Assembly: GCA_031216445.1 (NCBI GenBank)
Contig: CM062213.1
Coordinates: forward strand, 12,959,501 to 13,023,500
Length of the DNA stretch: 64,000 nucleotides
Reading direction: 5' to 3'
Source of the DNA: Lateolabrax maculatus
Taxonomy: Eukaryota; Chordata; Actinopteri; Acropomatiformes; Lateolabracidae
Part shown: positions 39,271 to 50,800 of the stretch, piece by piece
Layout: each line of letters starts with the position of its first letter
How positions within the stretch are numbered: position 1 is the first letter of the stretch
Made by a program: the position numbers and the translations under genes
Notes under the pieces: generated by a model
The model's input: only the letters and a program-made list of their open reading frames with translations
What the model was told of the DNA's origin: nothing
Database searches by the model: none

Positions 39271-39594
39271 TGTTGGGTCACATGATCTTCTTTTCCAGTG
39301 TGTTGTGTCAAAAGCATATATATGTTCCTCCATGTTTGGACCAAAACTACCGAGAGAAAAACTAAAGAAGAATAAAGAAAGAGAACTGTAGAGTACAAAC
39401 AGGAACCATTTGCTCATGAAAGCCATGAGATGGGGTTGAAAGCTCAGAAAAAAAGATAGTAAATGGACCTTGAGTTGAGATTATTTTGTCTCACATACTG
39501 ATCCCAAAGTCAAGAATTGACTCCATGCCTGAATATTATGTAAGAGAGGGTTACTGGCATTGCAGTAGAAAATGGAGGAGGAGAAAATAGTGAA

Positions 39595-39735
39595 TATATT
39601 GTAGTGCCAAGTAACTAACAGTAACTGTACATTTACTGAAGTACTGTATTTATGTATAATTCTAAGATACTTGAGCAATACTTGAGCATTTCCATTGTAT
39701 GCCACTTCACATTTCTACTCCACTGATCTGGTACT
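39595..39735. repeat. dispersed repeat, family F (copy 1)
   Basis: 'gaagtactgtatttatgtat' through 'cacatttctactccactgat' matches a teleost element with 'actttactcaagta'-like motifs; a second copy is at 63455-63690. Confidence 0.5.
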
Positions 39736-40689
39736 GACAGGTAAGAACAGAGGAACAGGTCTATGAGTCAGATGGTGTAATTCACACAAACTGTTTGAGG
39801 CCCAAAGAGGTCAAATTAACCAATTTTCCACAAAAAGAGAAAAGTATAAACAGGGAATAGACATTTGTGAAGCATAACCTTGATATTCTGCTTTCCTAAA
39901 AAAATCGCTACTTTTACCTCAGAGAAGAATGAGCCTCCCGCCACTGAATTACAATACAAAGTGTGATCAACATCCAAAGAGGTGAGGGCGAGGAGGCGCA
40001 GACATGAATGGTTTGCTCATCTGCAAGTGTAATGAGAGCTTCACTTGAGCCCTACACCTGGTTTGCATTTCTAAACACCAATTAGGAGACAAATGGTAAA
40101 CGGGTCGCACGCATCACTCAGACCTTCATATACGGCGTGAAAAGGTTCATTTAGTCTGAGACAATGGAGAACGGTAATATGGGGGCGTCCTGTTCATAAA
40201 GATCCACAAGGTGGCGACACGTAGATTTCAATTCATCAGCACATGTATGCAGACGCTTTGCAAAGCGGTTGTCCGATACAACTTTTAAAAAAGTTTTTCT
40301 GCTTTAATGTAGACAGACTGCAACGTTTGGATAAGTGTTGATCTTAAAAATTAAATAACAATTTATTGGGCACAACACTTAGTGTCGGTGATTTGCAATA
40401 TTTAATAGCACGTGGATCAATGGTTCAATGGAAAACGTTTTAAATGCTTCTGCGTTCATCTGGTCTCTTATCCGAATGAAAACTGTCCAACTATCTGAGT
40501 CCAGAGTCTCAACAGTGTAGTGCAGTGCAGTACAGTTACAGTAAGAGACTGCTGTAATGACACAGGGAGGGATCTTGTCTCAGGCGACTTGCCATTGGTT
40601 GATTTTTTTGGATGCCCTGCGCTGATTTGCTGCGGCGAAAAGCTCAGCATCGTCAAAGTCCGCTGACAGACCCTCATCTGGCTCAGAGG

Positions 40690-40935
40690 AGAGAACATCC
40701 AGAGCGAGACATCACCCCTGGACAGCTGTGAATCCGTGGAGCTGTTGATTGTGCTGGGATTGATTTTGAAACAAATGCCAAGGTGAGTGTTGTTACTAAG
40801 AAATATCTGTGTGACTCAAGAGGTGTAGTGAAAAAACGCACATAACTTATCCAGTGCATTTTTGTTGTTGTTGTTGTTGCAGAAACGATTTGCAGGATTC
40901 TGAACTTCCATGCAGACATTTACTCACAGGCAATG
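40690..40935 (+). promoter_or_regulatory. inka1: inka1 putative 5' UTR exons and start codon
   Basis: A likely first exon ends at a consensus donor (CAAG|gtgagt, last base 40782). A second exon, 40883-40935, follows a (TTG)n/pyrimidine acceptor (gttgttgcag) and ends in ATG|gtaagt. The ATG at 40933-40935 is therefore the last codon of that exon, and phase 0 joins it to the main coding exon at 42191. Two weaker upstream ATGs (40775 and 40910) open short frames overlapping this start. The transcription start is not defined. Confidence 0.5.
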
Positions 40936-43120
40936 GTAAGTTTTTTTCCCCCTCATGTGCTTTCATGTATTTTGACTGTTTTGCTGTTGCATTGCAGTGG
41001 CTTTATTGTGATTGCAAAGGACCCTTTGTATACGTGTAAAGTTTTTTTTTTTTTGTACAGATTTTTCCTTGAATTACTGTTCTTTTGGAGTTTTTGGAAA
41101 GCTACAGTGTCTCAGCCCCCCTAAGTCACAGTTAATTCAAAACAAACTGTCCTTGCCAAATGCATACAACTGGGTGAATCACTTCTCCTCCGTTGTGTGA
41201 AGGCAGCCAAGGAGAACAGGGCATTTTAAGAGGTGCAAACTGACCACAGAGTCCCACTGAGGATGTCTCTGTATGTCAGATTAGTCCCCCCCCCCCCCCC
41301 CCCCCCAGGGACCAAATGGTTCAGCACCCACAGCTGTGATAACATCATGGCATTGTGGTGTCCATACTCCACCAAGCCAAGCACGGGCAGGACAGGGAGG
41401 CTCACCAATCTAAATATTATAAGAACTTGAATAACAAAGTGTATGACAGCAACAAAGTTGAGCTGTTGATTTTAAAGGATTTTTAGGAGTCTGCCCTCTC
41501 CCACAGGGAAGCTTGGTACATTTAAAAAAAAAAAAATGATGTAAAGATCATGTAGTTTAGATGGAACTGTACAAAGCAATGTTGCATCTACTGGATTGCA
41601 TTGATTTCAGCTTACCTGAAGACTGGAAGATGGTGTGATTCATAATTAATACATGAACATTGTGTAATTCCAAAATGTTGCTGTAATTTCCTGCTTTATA
41701 ACACAGACCAGTCAACATCCTGTGAGTTAGGGGAATCCAGAGAGGATATGTGCCACTGCACTCCTCCACAATTCAGCTCCTCTTAACCTTTAGCTTTAGG
41801 AAGCGGGGAGGGTTTTCCAAGTATATAATGTGCATCCTGTTCTCAGAGCCACAACCTTTTCATTTTCTGGGATCATACTGCATGGGATGGTCTCCATAAA
41901 GCTGCTCTGAGGTTTGTCAGGAATGTTTCACTTGTTATATGGTCATAGAGCAGAGTGATCTCAGCTGGTAAAAATCTTATTGGCCAAGTTCTGAAAATAA
42001 AACAGGGAACTGTTCAAGCCTCGGCCATACTGGCCAGAGCGTGATGGAATATTTTGGAAGCCAGCCTAACCGCTCTGTAGCCTGCTGCAAAAGTCGACCA
42101 CAACTTTTTGGTTAGAATTGTTCTTTTTAAATAAACTCTATTTAAGTTCTGCCTGCACCACTAAGTTTTTATGTTTTTCTCACTGTGCAGCTGTGCTTAG
42201 GAGATTCTGCTGACTGCGTCCGGGACCAAATGCAGTGCATGATGAGATCCTTGCAGGACCTGAAGCAGATAAGCAGACCGAGGCCACTGAGTGAACCATG
42301 CGTACGGTCTTTCGCCGTAACCCGGCTCTGCAAACAGAGGGCACAGCAAGAGCGACTCAACCGTCTACGTGTTTCTGACGCCAGTGAAGCCAGCACATAT
42401 GACTCTGCCTGCTGCCTGGCCAGCCCTCTGGAAGAAGAGGAAGAGCAACAGGAGCATGAGCGGTTGACACAAGGCTCCCCAAGCAGTGAAAAGAGCCTGG
42501 ACGTTGACTCGGGCTACTCTGAGGCTTCTTGGCCGGATGAAGGTGTGGTGCTGAGGAGGACCAGAAACGTGCGAGTCTCCTCTTCTGCCTGCCTCCGCAC
42601 AAACAGAGGACCCTCTGGCCGAATTCGGCCCAAATCAACCTCGGACGCTTGCCTGGAGCGCTGGACTTCATTTGAAGCCAGTGACCAAGAGGACTGGACG
42701 ACATCGCTGCTGAGCCGCAGCAGGAACAGGCAGCCCTTGGTTCTGGGGGACAACAGCTTTGCTGACCTAATAAAGAACTGGATGGACCTACCAGAGTGTC
42801 CTGAGCCAGCAGAACTAAAGCCCAGTGCGGGCCGGCGCCTTGCCAAAGACATTTTGGTCAATATGCGCCGCAGACTCGCAGGGATGTCAAAAACTGTGGA
42901 GGAGAGGCCAAGGCCAGCAGACTCCACAAGGGTCAGCAGGGCTGCAGAGGCTCCCAAACGGATGTCCTGTCCTGTGGGACACCAGGCTCTCAAACCTTTC
43001 TTTCACCAGTCCCACACAGGCCTACATCAGTCAGACACAGACTTCTACCAGTTCACTGCTCTAATGAAGACAGGCAGCCGACAACCCATCATATGCAATG
43101 ACATTATTGGATACATTTAA
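40933..43120 (+). CDS. inka1: inka1 (fam212a), PAK4-inhibitor of the Inka-box family
   Basis: Inka proteins bind and inhibit the kinase PAK4 through the conserved Inka box and affect actin and neural-crest migration. The model joins the start ATG (40933-40935) to a large exon, 42191-43120, giving 310 residues. Without this splice the large exon frame opens with GTG inside the acceptor, so an upstream ATG is required. The N terminus reads MLCLGDSADCVRDQMQCMMR. A serine/acid-rich stretch follows (EEEEEQQEH near 83-91). The Inka box region (about 147-202) contains RPKSTSDACLERWTSFEASD, NRQPLVLGDN and NWMDLPE. The protein ends RQPIICNDIIGYI. Convergence with uba7 matches mammalian INKA1-UBA7 and favours INKA1 over its paralogue INKA2, whose N-terminal helix is similar. 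AATAAA at 43218-43223 is a plausible poly(A) signal. Confidence 0.88.
40936..42190 (+). other. inka1: inka1 coding intron
   Basis: Consensus gtaagt start and tgcag end, phase 0. It contains a poly(C) tract of 21 at 41286-41306 and an A-rich run near 41525. Confidence 0.7.
41286..41306. repeat. poly(C)21 homopolymer
   Basis: Twenty-one consecutive C. On the reverse strand this is a G run; length may be a sequencing or assembly uncertainty. Confidence 0.9.
42191..43120 (+). CDS. inka1: inka1 main coding exon
   Basis: The acceptor is tttttctcactgtgcag before 42191. It carries 309 codons and TAA, with the complete Inka box. Confidence 0.92.
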   Translation: MCLGDSADCVRDQMQCMMRSLQDLKQISRPRPLSEPCVRSFAVTRLCKQRAQQERLNRLRVSDASEASTYDSACCLASPLEEEEEQQEHERLTQGSPSSEKSLDVDSGYSEASWPDEGVVLRRTRNVRVSSSACLRTNRGPSGRIRPKSTSDACLERWTSFEASDQEDWTTSLLSRSRNRQPLVLGDNSFADLIKNWMDLPECPEPAELKPSAGRRLAKDILVNMRRRLAGMSKTVEERPRPADSTRVSRAAEAPKRMSCPVGHQALKPFFHQSHTGLHQSDTDFYQFTALMKTGSRQPIICNDIIGYI

Positions 43121-44715
43121 GTGAGGCTGTATCTACGGACTGACCCTTTAACACAAATTAAAATAAGATGGTTCTGTTTTCATAATAGAATTTTGTCCAC
43201 AATGTTGATAAATCTGTAATAAAATGTTTTGGGATTAAATGGCAATGTTTTCTGTTCTGAGATTGATCAGCGCTTAATGTTAAAATATTCAACATTTTAA
43301 GCTACTTCTCAATCTTTCATGAGACATGTGATGCAGTATTTTGTGTCAACTTTTAAGCCCAGTAGGTTAGTCTTTTGACAGTTAGTGATTGAGAGTGAAA
43401 TAACCTGACATGTTTTTTTTAAAAGAAAATAAACATAATATCAGTCCCTGAGCTAGTAACTAATAGTTAGAAAAAGCCCACACAGTAAAAGCTCTAAAGC
43501 TTTGTAAAATAAATAAATTAAACAGGAAGTTTTTCTGGTTAAAATGTTGGGTGTGGTGCGGTCATCATAGTAAAGTATGTTTGTGAACTATTTAAAAGAT
43601 GCTAAGGGAACTGGAGTCTATTAGTGAAGTACACAGATACAGTATATCATAGTTCCTCATAGACACATACTTATTGAATAAACACAATTTAATCACAAAC
43701 AGCATCCTTTAATCACAGACCCAGTTGTACAGTGAATAAATCACCTCTATTAGTAGTTCCAGTGATAATTTCAGATGGGCTTCTTCATGACTATTCTCAC
43801 ACAGCCAACAGAGCCTTGGAAAGATGATCCCATGTTAATGTGAGGGTGTGAGGTAAAACACTGTTAGGTTGTGGAAAAGGGCAGGACACGCACAAAAGCT
43901 GTCTGAGGACAGATGAAGAATTTGTAGATGAGTCCAGCTTCTCCACTCTGACCAGCTCCAGGATTCTTCTAGGAGGAATCGGGGTGGGGGGGGGTTGCAC
44001 GTGTGCTTGGGAGCGGGATTTACACAAGACTGCTGTGTCCAGATGGCAAGAGAACCCTGAATCGTCAAAGCACTGTACCTACTGTGCCAACTTCCTGCTC
44101 TGACTGCACCCCTTCAACATCGTGCTCAGTCTGACCTGAATTAAACCTTGAAACAAGGCCAGCACTGCCCCAGCAGCACCAGATCATCTAATCCATATGC
44201 CTTGGCACACATCTTCCCAACCTCTTAGCCTGACCTCTCAAAAGTCACATTTTACATGTAAATGAAAACCAAAAGTTAGTAAATAGAACTTTCTGATAAC
44301 ATTTCTGGTAATAATAGTAAGGAACTTTGGAGTTCCAAGTTTCCTCTTTTGCCATATCATTTAAAAAATGAGGAAATGGAAAAAATCTTTCTAATGGACC
44401 AGACAACAGATTATACAGTGTAATTGTGAAATTATTCACTTAACATTATCTTAAGAGTGATTAACAAAAAAACGTATTTTTACATTATGCCAGTGCAATA
44501 ATTCAAAATATTTGTCAAATGACGGAAATACATAGACAGATGCTGGAGAAAAAAATATTCAGATATTGATCTTTGTAAACAACAGCTAAAGATGCAAAAC
44601 CAGGTTGTTTTTAACTGATATGACGTCACACGAGTGTTTGGTGCTTTGTCACATTGAAGCAGTTCCACACGAGGCCTTTTCACTGGAACTCTGTGGAAAC
44701 TTCATGTTGATGGCA
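43121..44715. other. inka1-uba7 convergent intergenic region
   Basis: Holds the inka1 3' UTR (poly(A) signal 43218-43223) and, on the reverse strand, the uba7 3' UTR. No further gene or clear repeat was seen. A G run occurs at 43982-43995. Confidence 0.7.
43218..43223 (+). terminator. inka1: inka1 candidate poly(A) signal
   Basis: A canonical AATAAA 98 nt after the stop codon, followed by a T/GT-rich stretch (tgttttgggatt, tgttttctgttct). Confidence 0.65.
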
Positions 44716-44848
44716 TCAGAACAGCAGGTATTTGATGGTTGGGACGAGCTCACAGTCCTCATCTTCAGCAAATGAGGGGATCAACTCCAGCATCTTCTTG
44801 TTTGGAGGGATATCTTTCTTGGTGACCAGCCTCACCACGTCAGACACA
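44716..44848 (-). CDS. uba7: uba7 last coding exon
   Basis: 133 nt ending in TGA (44716-44718). Encodes VSDVVRLVTKKD and the acidic C-terminal strand SFAEDEDCELVPTIKYLLF. Confidence 0.88.
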
Positions 44849-47800
44849 CTGCAAAATATACAGTAACAAATAAATTATATAACATTATAACTATAATGGA
44901 TTTTAACATCCATTTACATTAATTTAGCTTTTAAAAGTATATTTTTTCATCATCAACAAGGGACATAAACAATCTTTCACCCTTTTCTAATTACCGAATC
45001 CCATAAAAAGACCTAAAGCAACAATTAATTCATCCTACTAACAAGTATTGTCTATGTATCCAAATCTTGACATAACTTATTGCTCTGTGAGATACACCAT
45101 AACTTTCCAAAATTTATCCAAACACATCAATGCGCCACTCCGTAGCAACTGAGTGACATGTTCCCTCATTAAGATGAACCACACTGTGGTTTATTTTAAG
45201 TCAATTCCACATTCACATCCTGTTACTGGAAATACTCATTAGCACATCAAATGTCTGTTACAAATACACAATTTACTCCGCTTTATGTAAGGTTTGCTAA
45301 AACCAATAGTGCACAGCAGTTTTGAGAAACAAATTCATTTTATTTTTTATTTTTATGAAACTATATATTTGTGACCCATTTTTAAGGAATTACATCAGTA
45401 CTATACACCGTACAACTTCAGTAGGAATGATTTTCATGTTATCTGAGTTTTTAAGTTCTACATTCCCCATTCACTGGTCCAACACAGGAAGCTTGGGGCA
45501 GGACGACTCCACAGGAAGTGGCTACTGGAGAGGGCATCTGTCATGAGCGGCCAGCTGTCCACATGGCCAGCGCTCTGCCCCTCTCCCCCTGTAGCTTAAT
45601 CTAACCACAACCACCAACACTAGCTCTCCAGAGACTTGAGCGTCAAAAACAAAAAAGGGCATGCATGCTGTCTGTTTAAAGGGGAAACTTTGCCGATTTT
45701 CTACCCGGCTTTGGATCATCACAATGTCGTTAGTATATGCAAATGAACAATGTTTAACTGTCCTCCATATTGCCTGAACCCGAAGAAGTCCGACGGTGAT
45801 ACCTGAATTTGCAAGCAAAACTCTGCCAGATGCTTCTTTTTGCATCATCTGGCAAATGAGCAGGGGATTCTGGGTGCATATACTACCGACATTGTAATGA
45901 CACAAAGCCGGTTGAACATACGCAGAGTATCTCTTTAAAGATGAACATAAAGAACTCACAATGAGATTTAAGCAAATAATGATTAGAATCAAACATTTCA
46001 ATTTATCCAGTAAATTACTGCCTTTAAACTTTCTAGGTTCTATCTGATTTATTAAATTTTTCCCCCTCCTCCTGGAAACATCCAAAACATCCCTGAGGGT
46101 ACATATTCTGCAGTGACTCTGTTCTTAAACTGATGAGGAAGGTTCACAGCACGAAACATCTGATTCATTTCAAACACCCTGGGGCATATGTGCTGCAGCG
46201 CTGAACAGGCTCAAACAGCGTGGCTTCTCAGATGCAGAGAAAAAAGTTCACACTAATTTAACTGTTTAACTCTTGTCCTCAACAAACAGAAAAGACACCC
46301 GAGGAGAAGCGGTCTCAATCATCAGTGTTCGGTGATGCATGCAAGTGTGTCAACAGGCTCTCTACTCACGAGCTCAGAGGAAACACCTCATCCTGCCATT
46401 AGCCTCTAAACAAACAAAGGGAGGCTGCTTATTGTGATTGTTTATGTGTGCAGTTTACGTTGCGTGCCATGTGTAGCCAAGTCATGCATTTGCATTTGAC
46501 TGTATCTTTGTCTGAACTGGACATACCTTTGCTTGAGCCTGTCTTCGTGCCTATTGTATAAGATAGCTGTTCCATAGAAGAGACTGCAGATGTTCAAGCT
46601 ATATTTTTCCTGCACAAAGACAAATAATTATATTACATTTACAGTATAATATAGCAAACAGAACAAAGCATAAAAAAGATTAGAATACAGTATCGCCTGC
46701 ATGTGTTATGCAAAGGAAATTTCAACGAACACATCTGTCAGCAGAGCTAGTGGCCTCAAACAACTTCAGCAGTTCAGGAAGCTCTTCAGTGTCTCCACAA
46801 ACAAACCAGGAGGAACCCAGCTAGTCAAAGGTTAAACGAAACCTGGAGCAAATTAGCTCACTTGCCAATTTATTTTCCCCTTTGCCTCCTCAGAACAAAC
46901 TCCTGCAGAATCAATAACCAAACGTCTGTTCAAGGCAAGATGGTGTGTGCATGAAAAAAACAGGGTAAGAGTCATGTGGACAGACACTTCTGTTCCAAGG
47001 GACCTTTATCATATTGTCCTGAATATGAAAGCGCAATAGGACAGGTTTATACTCCACATGGTAATTTACTAGTACTTTACAGGGTATGCAGACTAGTTTC
47101 CTGGTTACAATTTACATTTATCAATGTATATATGTTTTTAAACATGGTATATCTTGGATAAGATAGAGAAACTAGGTTTACAAGACACTTAAAATGCAAC
47201 AATGTCATGGGAGCCAGGAATCAAAGAATGGGTTAATTTGCTGAAATAACTGGTACAAAAATGAGCAGGGATGTCGTGGAGTTAAAGATATGAAATCGGA
47301 ATCAAACTAATGTCACCTTTCCAACAATTTGACTGAACATCAAATTGGTAGAGTCCTGACATGGTTATCTATTGATTTATTAGCCTAGTACTTCAGTGTA
47401 TATGTTGAACAAGTCAGCATCTTAATCCTAACTCTGTGTTTGGTGCGTTGTCTTGCAGTAAAAACATTTGAGCCATAGTTAGTGAGATGCAGTAGCTCAC
47501 ATATGAATTGGGAAAAAGGTTCCAAACATTGTTCAGCCATTGGAAGAAAGTTAATTCAACAAAAGCATGGCCTCCCTCCAGGATAGTAGAATACAGTCCT
47601 GAAGTTGTGAATGGTTGGTGTAAAGTTGCCAGTCATTTCAAACAATGGGCATTGTGTGCACTGGAGGAAGGTTAACAGGTTTAGAAAAAAAATACATGCA
47701 TAAATTTTCACTTAGTAGCACCGGGTGTGAAGGAATTGTGTGTTTCCTTACTGAGAGGAATAAGGAGGCCATACCTTGATATACTGAAGCAGATCTCCCA

Positions 47801-50800
47801 AGGTCATTTCCTGCTGACCGCCGCGTCTGCCCTCAACAAGGAAGTCATCCCAAAGGGTGTATTTCTTTCCTGCGACCTGCCGATAGACACGTTACATACA
47901 CCAACACACACACACACACACACACCCACACACACACACACACACAGACAGACAAAGTTGACAGATGAAGTACTACTTGCTGTGAGGGATGTGCAAAAAA
48001 AATGTTTGGGTCCATAACAAGAGTCCTGGACAATCAGAGACAGAGAGACTGCATTTTTCATCACTGTGTTATAAAGCAGCTGAAAACAATCAGCAGCACT
48101 CTGAAAGCTGCAGCATAGACCCGGACAAGCCACGATGAGGTCAAGGAGGTGCTTCCTCATATATGATGAAGTTTCAAGACTCATGAATCATCCTGTGCTG
48201 GTAAAAAAATACATGCAGCCATTTCAGTGAAATTTGGGGCAGATGATATTAGTGCAACTTGAGAAAAACAGTTGAAGAATGTTGCTTATAAAACCCGCAT
48301 TTGTGTGAATATAAATGTGTTGCTTTAGGCAGTGAAATAATGGCATAGGAATTTTTCCAGACACCTTGCCAGATTGCTACTTCACGTAGCTGAAATTCAC
48401 ACTCTGAGGGGCCATTTTATTTTTGAATTTCCTGTAGTACTATGAGTCTCCTGTGTTAAAGACACACTTGAAATCTGGCTGTTTAAATTTAGCTGTGTTG
48501 TTTTAACTGCTGAAATGAATGAATGTCTCTCCATAATAGCAACTTTTACCTTCTGTCCTCTTTTGCTGATAGATGTATGTTATGCTAAAACATTTTTTCC
48601 AACTATCGTTAATAAACAGAACATTTATGTACGAACATTTTGATAATACTATTTTTGTACTGACCAAAATCTGTCTGTAGCACTTGCACAAGAGTATACA
48701 AACCAAGTACTGAAAGCTGGCATCAAATGTTTGCTAAGATTTGTGATCTTGTTTACTTATTCTTTAATCAGATAGTTCCTGATTTAAAACTTGTACTAAA
48801 TACCTATCTCTTTTTCTCATTTTAGTATTAGTACCTAAACTCAGCTGTCATATCAGCGCTGGTATCAAAACTATTTTAGTTTTATATAAGTTTGAAGACA
48901 TGGATTTGGGTTCTGGGGATTAACATTTTGGGGTTTTATTAACATTTTATACACAAATATATATATACATATATTTCTTATTGGAAAAAATTACTGCTAA
49001 TTAAAGCAATTGTTGTCGTTCTACATGTATGTATGAACAAATTAGTGGACTGTTCCTAAGTGTTGTTTTACACTTAAAGGGGATGGTTTTTAGTCAATAA
49101 CTGAAATGCATTTGATACATTAAGACAACATGACAAGAGAAACGTGATGAGAGAGTCATTGAGACAACTTCTCAAACAGTGAACACATCTGTTTCTCCTG
49201 CCTCAGGCTCCACTGTCACCCTACAGCACTGCCGTCACAGCCCTCACATCTCATGAGATTGACCTTCGACCTCTAGACAACACGTCACACAGATCAATTA
49301 AAACGCCTGCAAACATAAACGCTGCTGTTTTTGCTGTTACTGGGTGGATATCGGTTTTCACATGACACCCCATGTTTACTATAACCATAATCCACGTGTA
49401 GGACCTAAGGAAAAAACATCACCTGACTTGAAATGGGTCAGGACTCCTCGCATGCAGAAAATCAAAATATGTCACATAGTCAGACGACCATGCTCACACA
49501 GCCGCTGTCTGGTGAGAGGAGTTGTGAGGATCAGAACTTGGCTCGAGATGTAAATACCAAAACTCTTGCTAAACCTGGGTCCAATTATCTCTGCTCCAGC
49601 AGCCAAGGGGAACTTTTTCGACTAGCCCTCACAACTCCCACCACTTATGGGGTTTGGGGTTATGGAGACACACTCTTCTCCTCAAGTCTGACAGGGTGTC
49701 TAAGTCCTTTGTCCCATTTTTGGACAAAGCACGTTTTGTTTGCAAGATGCACTTCTTACCCCTGGTCTGGTTAGCTTCTTTAATGTTTATGTAGAGTGAA
49801 TTATCGGTACAACCTCAAACTTTGGCAGAACAGAATTTAAGCCTGGGATGTACATACGGTACAAAAGACCATTATTCGAAATTATCTTGCAAATAGAAAA
49901 GTCATTGTTGGACCTTAGAATGGACCTCCTTCATTCAGTGGTTCCACATCAGAGTTTTCCATAAGTGCTTTTGTGTGCAGATGCTGATTTTACACAATGC
50001 AAGTCACGTTATTTTTACTTTCCCCTCCCTTCCTCTCTCTCATATCTGTTGCACAACTCTGGTAGGAACCTGAAGCCAATCAACTACCCTATCAGTCCGT
50101 GTGTAGAGTGACGTCAATTATTCAACATTAAAGCAAGGGAGAAAAAATAGCAAGAATGCTGGAACCAAACTGGCTGCTGGAAACAATTACAAATTGTTTC
50201 CCACAAGCACAACTACAGTATCTTTTTGTCATGGAACCTGTACCATAAAAACCATAAAATGCCCCAACAAAACAGTTATCTCTGGGGAAAGAGAAGAAAT
50301 GTGAAGCAGAGAGTTACTGTTTTCCTCTTTGAGAAACAATGTGGAAAATAACACAGAATCTACCCACAAGCAATTCTCTGCAGTAGATAATATATATACA
50401 CACCTTTAACTACTGTTTGTGATAAATATTTTAATAAACCAACCCCTCCCAAAGTGGACATTGCAGTCATAAAAAAGACCAATCGAATGGAAGCGCCACT
50501 GTACTGATATAACATAATATCACGTAAGTAAACGCAATTGAAGTTGGGCAAAGTTGTCTTGAGGTTACAGTGTAGACTTACTCTCTGCAGGGTCACATGT
50601 TATGCTGAGAACAGAACGATTGACAAATCCCTGCCATGTGCTATTCGGTGGCTAGTCACAGCTGCACAAAATCAGATCAGCCTTCAGGTTGGAGCGTCCA
50701 TCTTAAAAATGGCTAAATGCCTTGAAAAAAAATCTCTAGTGTGTCTGGCAATGAACATAAAAAAAATGGTTAGCGCTAAACCACAGTGATAAGAAGACAC

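Larger units (their letters stand above)
37865..39290 (+). other. gnai2: probable gnai2 3' UTR exon
   Basis: Non-coding sequence after the putative 3' UTR acceptor. AATAAA at 39265-39270 is followed by a GT-rich stretch (tgtgttgtgtc) at 39299-39309, a good cleavage-site arrangement. An earlier AATAAA near 38321 is an alternative. A LINE 3'-end remnant is embedded at 38480-38640. Extent inferred. Confidence 0.45.

Noticed and set aside
42357..42993. Antisense ORFs of 115 and 159 residues across inka1
   Set aside because: These are shadows of the real inka1 exon; the plus-strand frame carries the conserved Inka box.
45522..46085. 187-residue minus-strand ORF
   Set aside because: It runs through the foldback element and has no recognisable domain. 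Its length is explained by the palindromic repeat, and it lies in a uba7 intron.
47804..48184. 126-residue minus-strand ORF with a Cys/Val repeat
   Set aside because: Its core is translated (CA)n microsatellite, and it overlaps the true uba7 exon in another frame.
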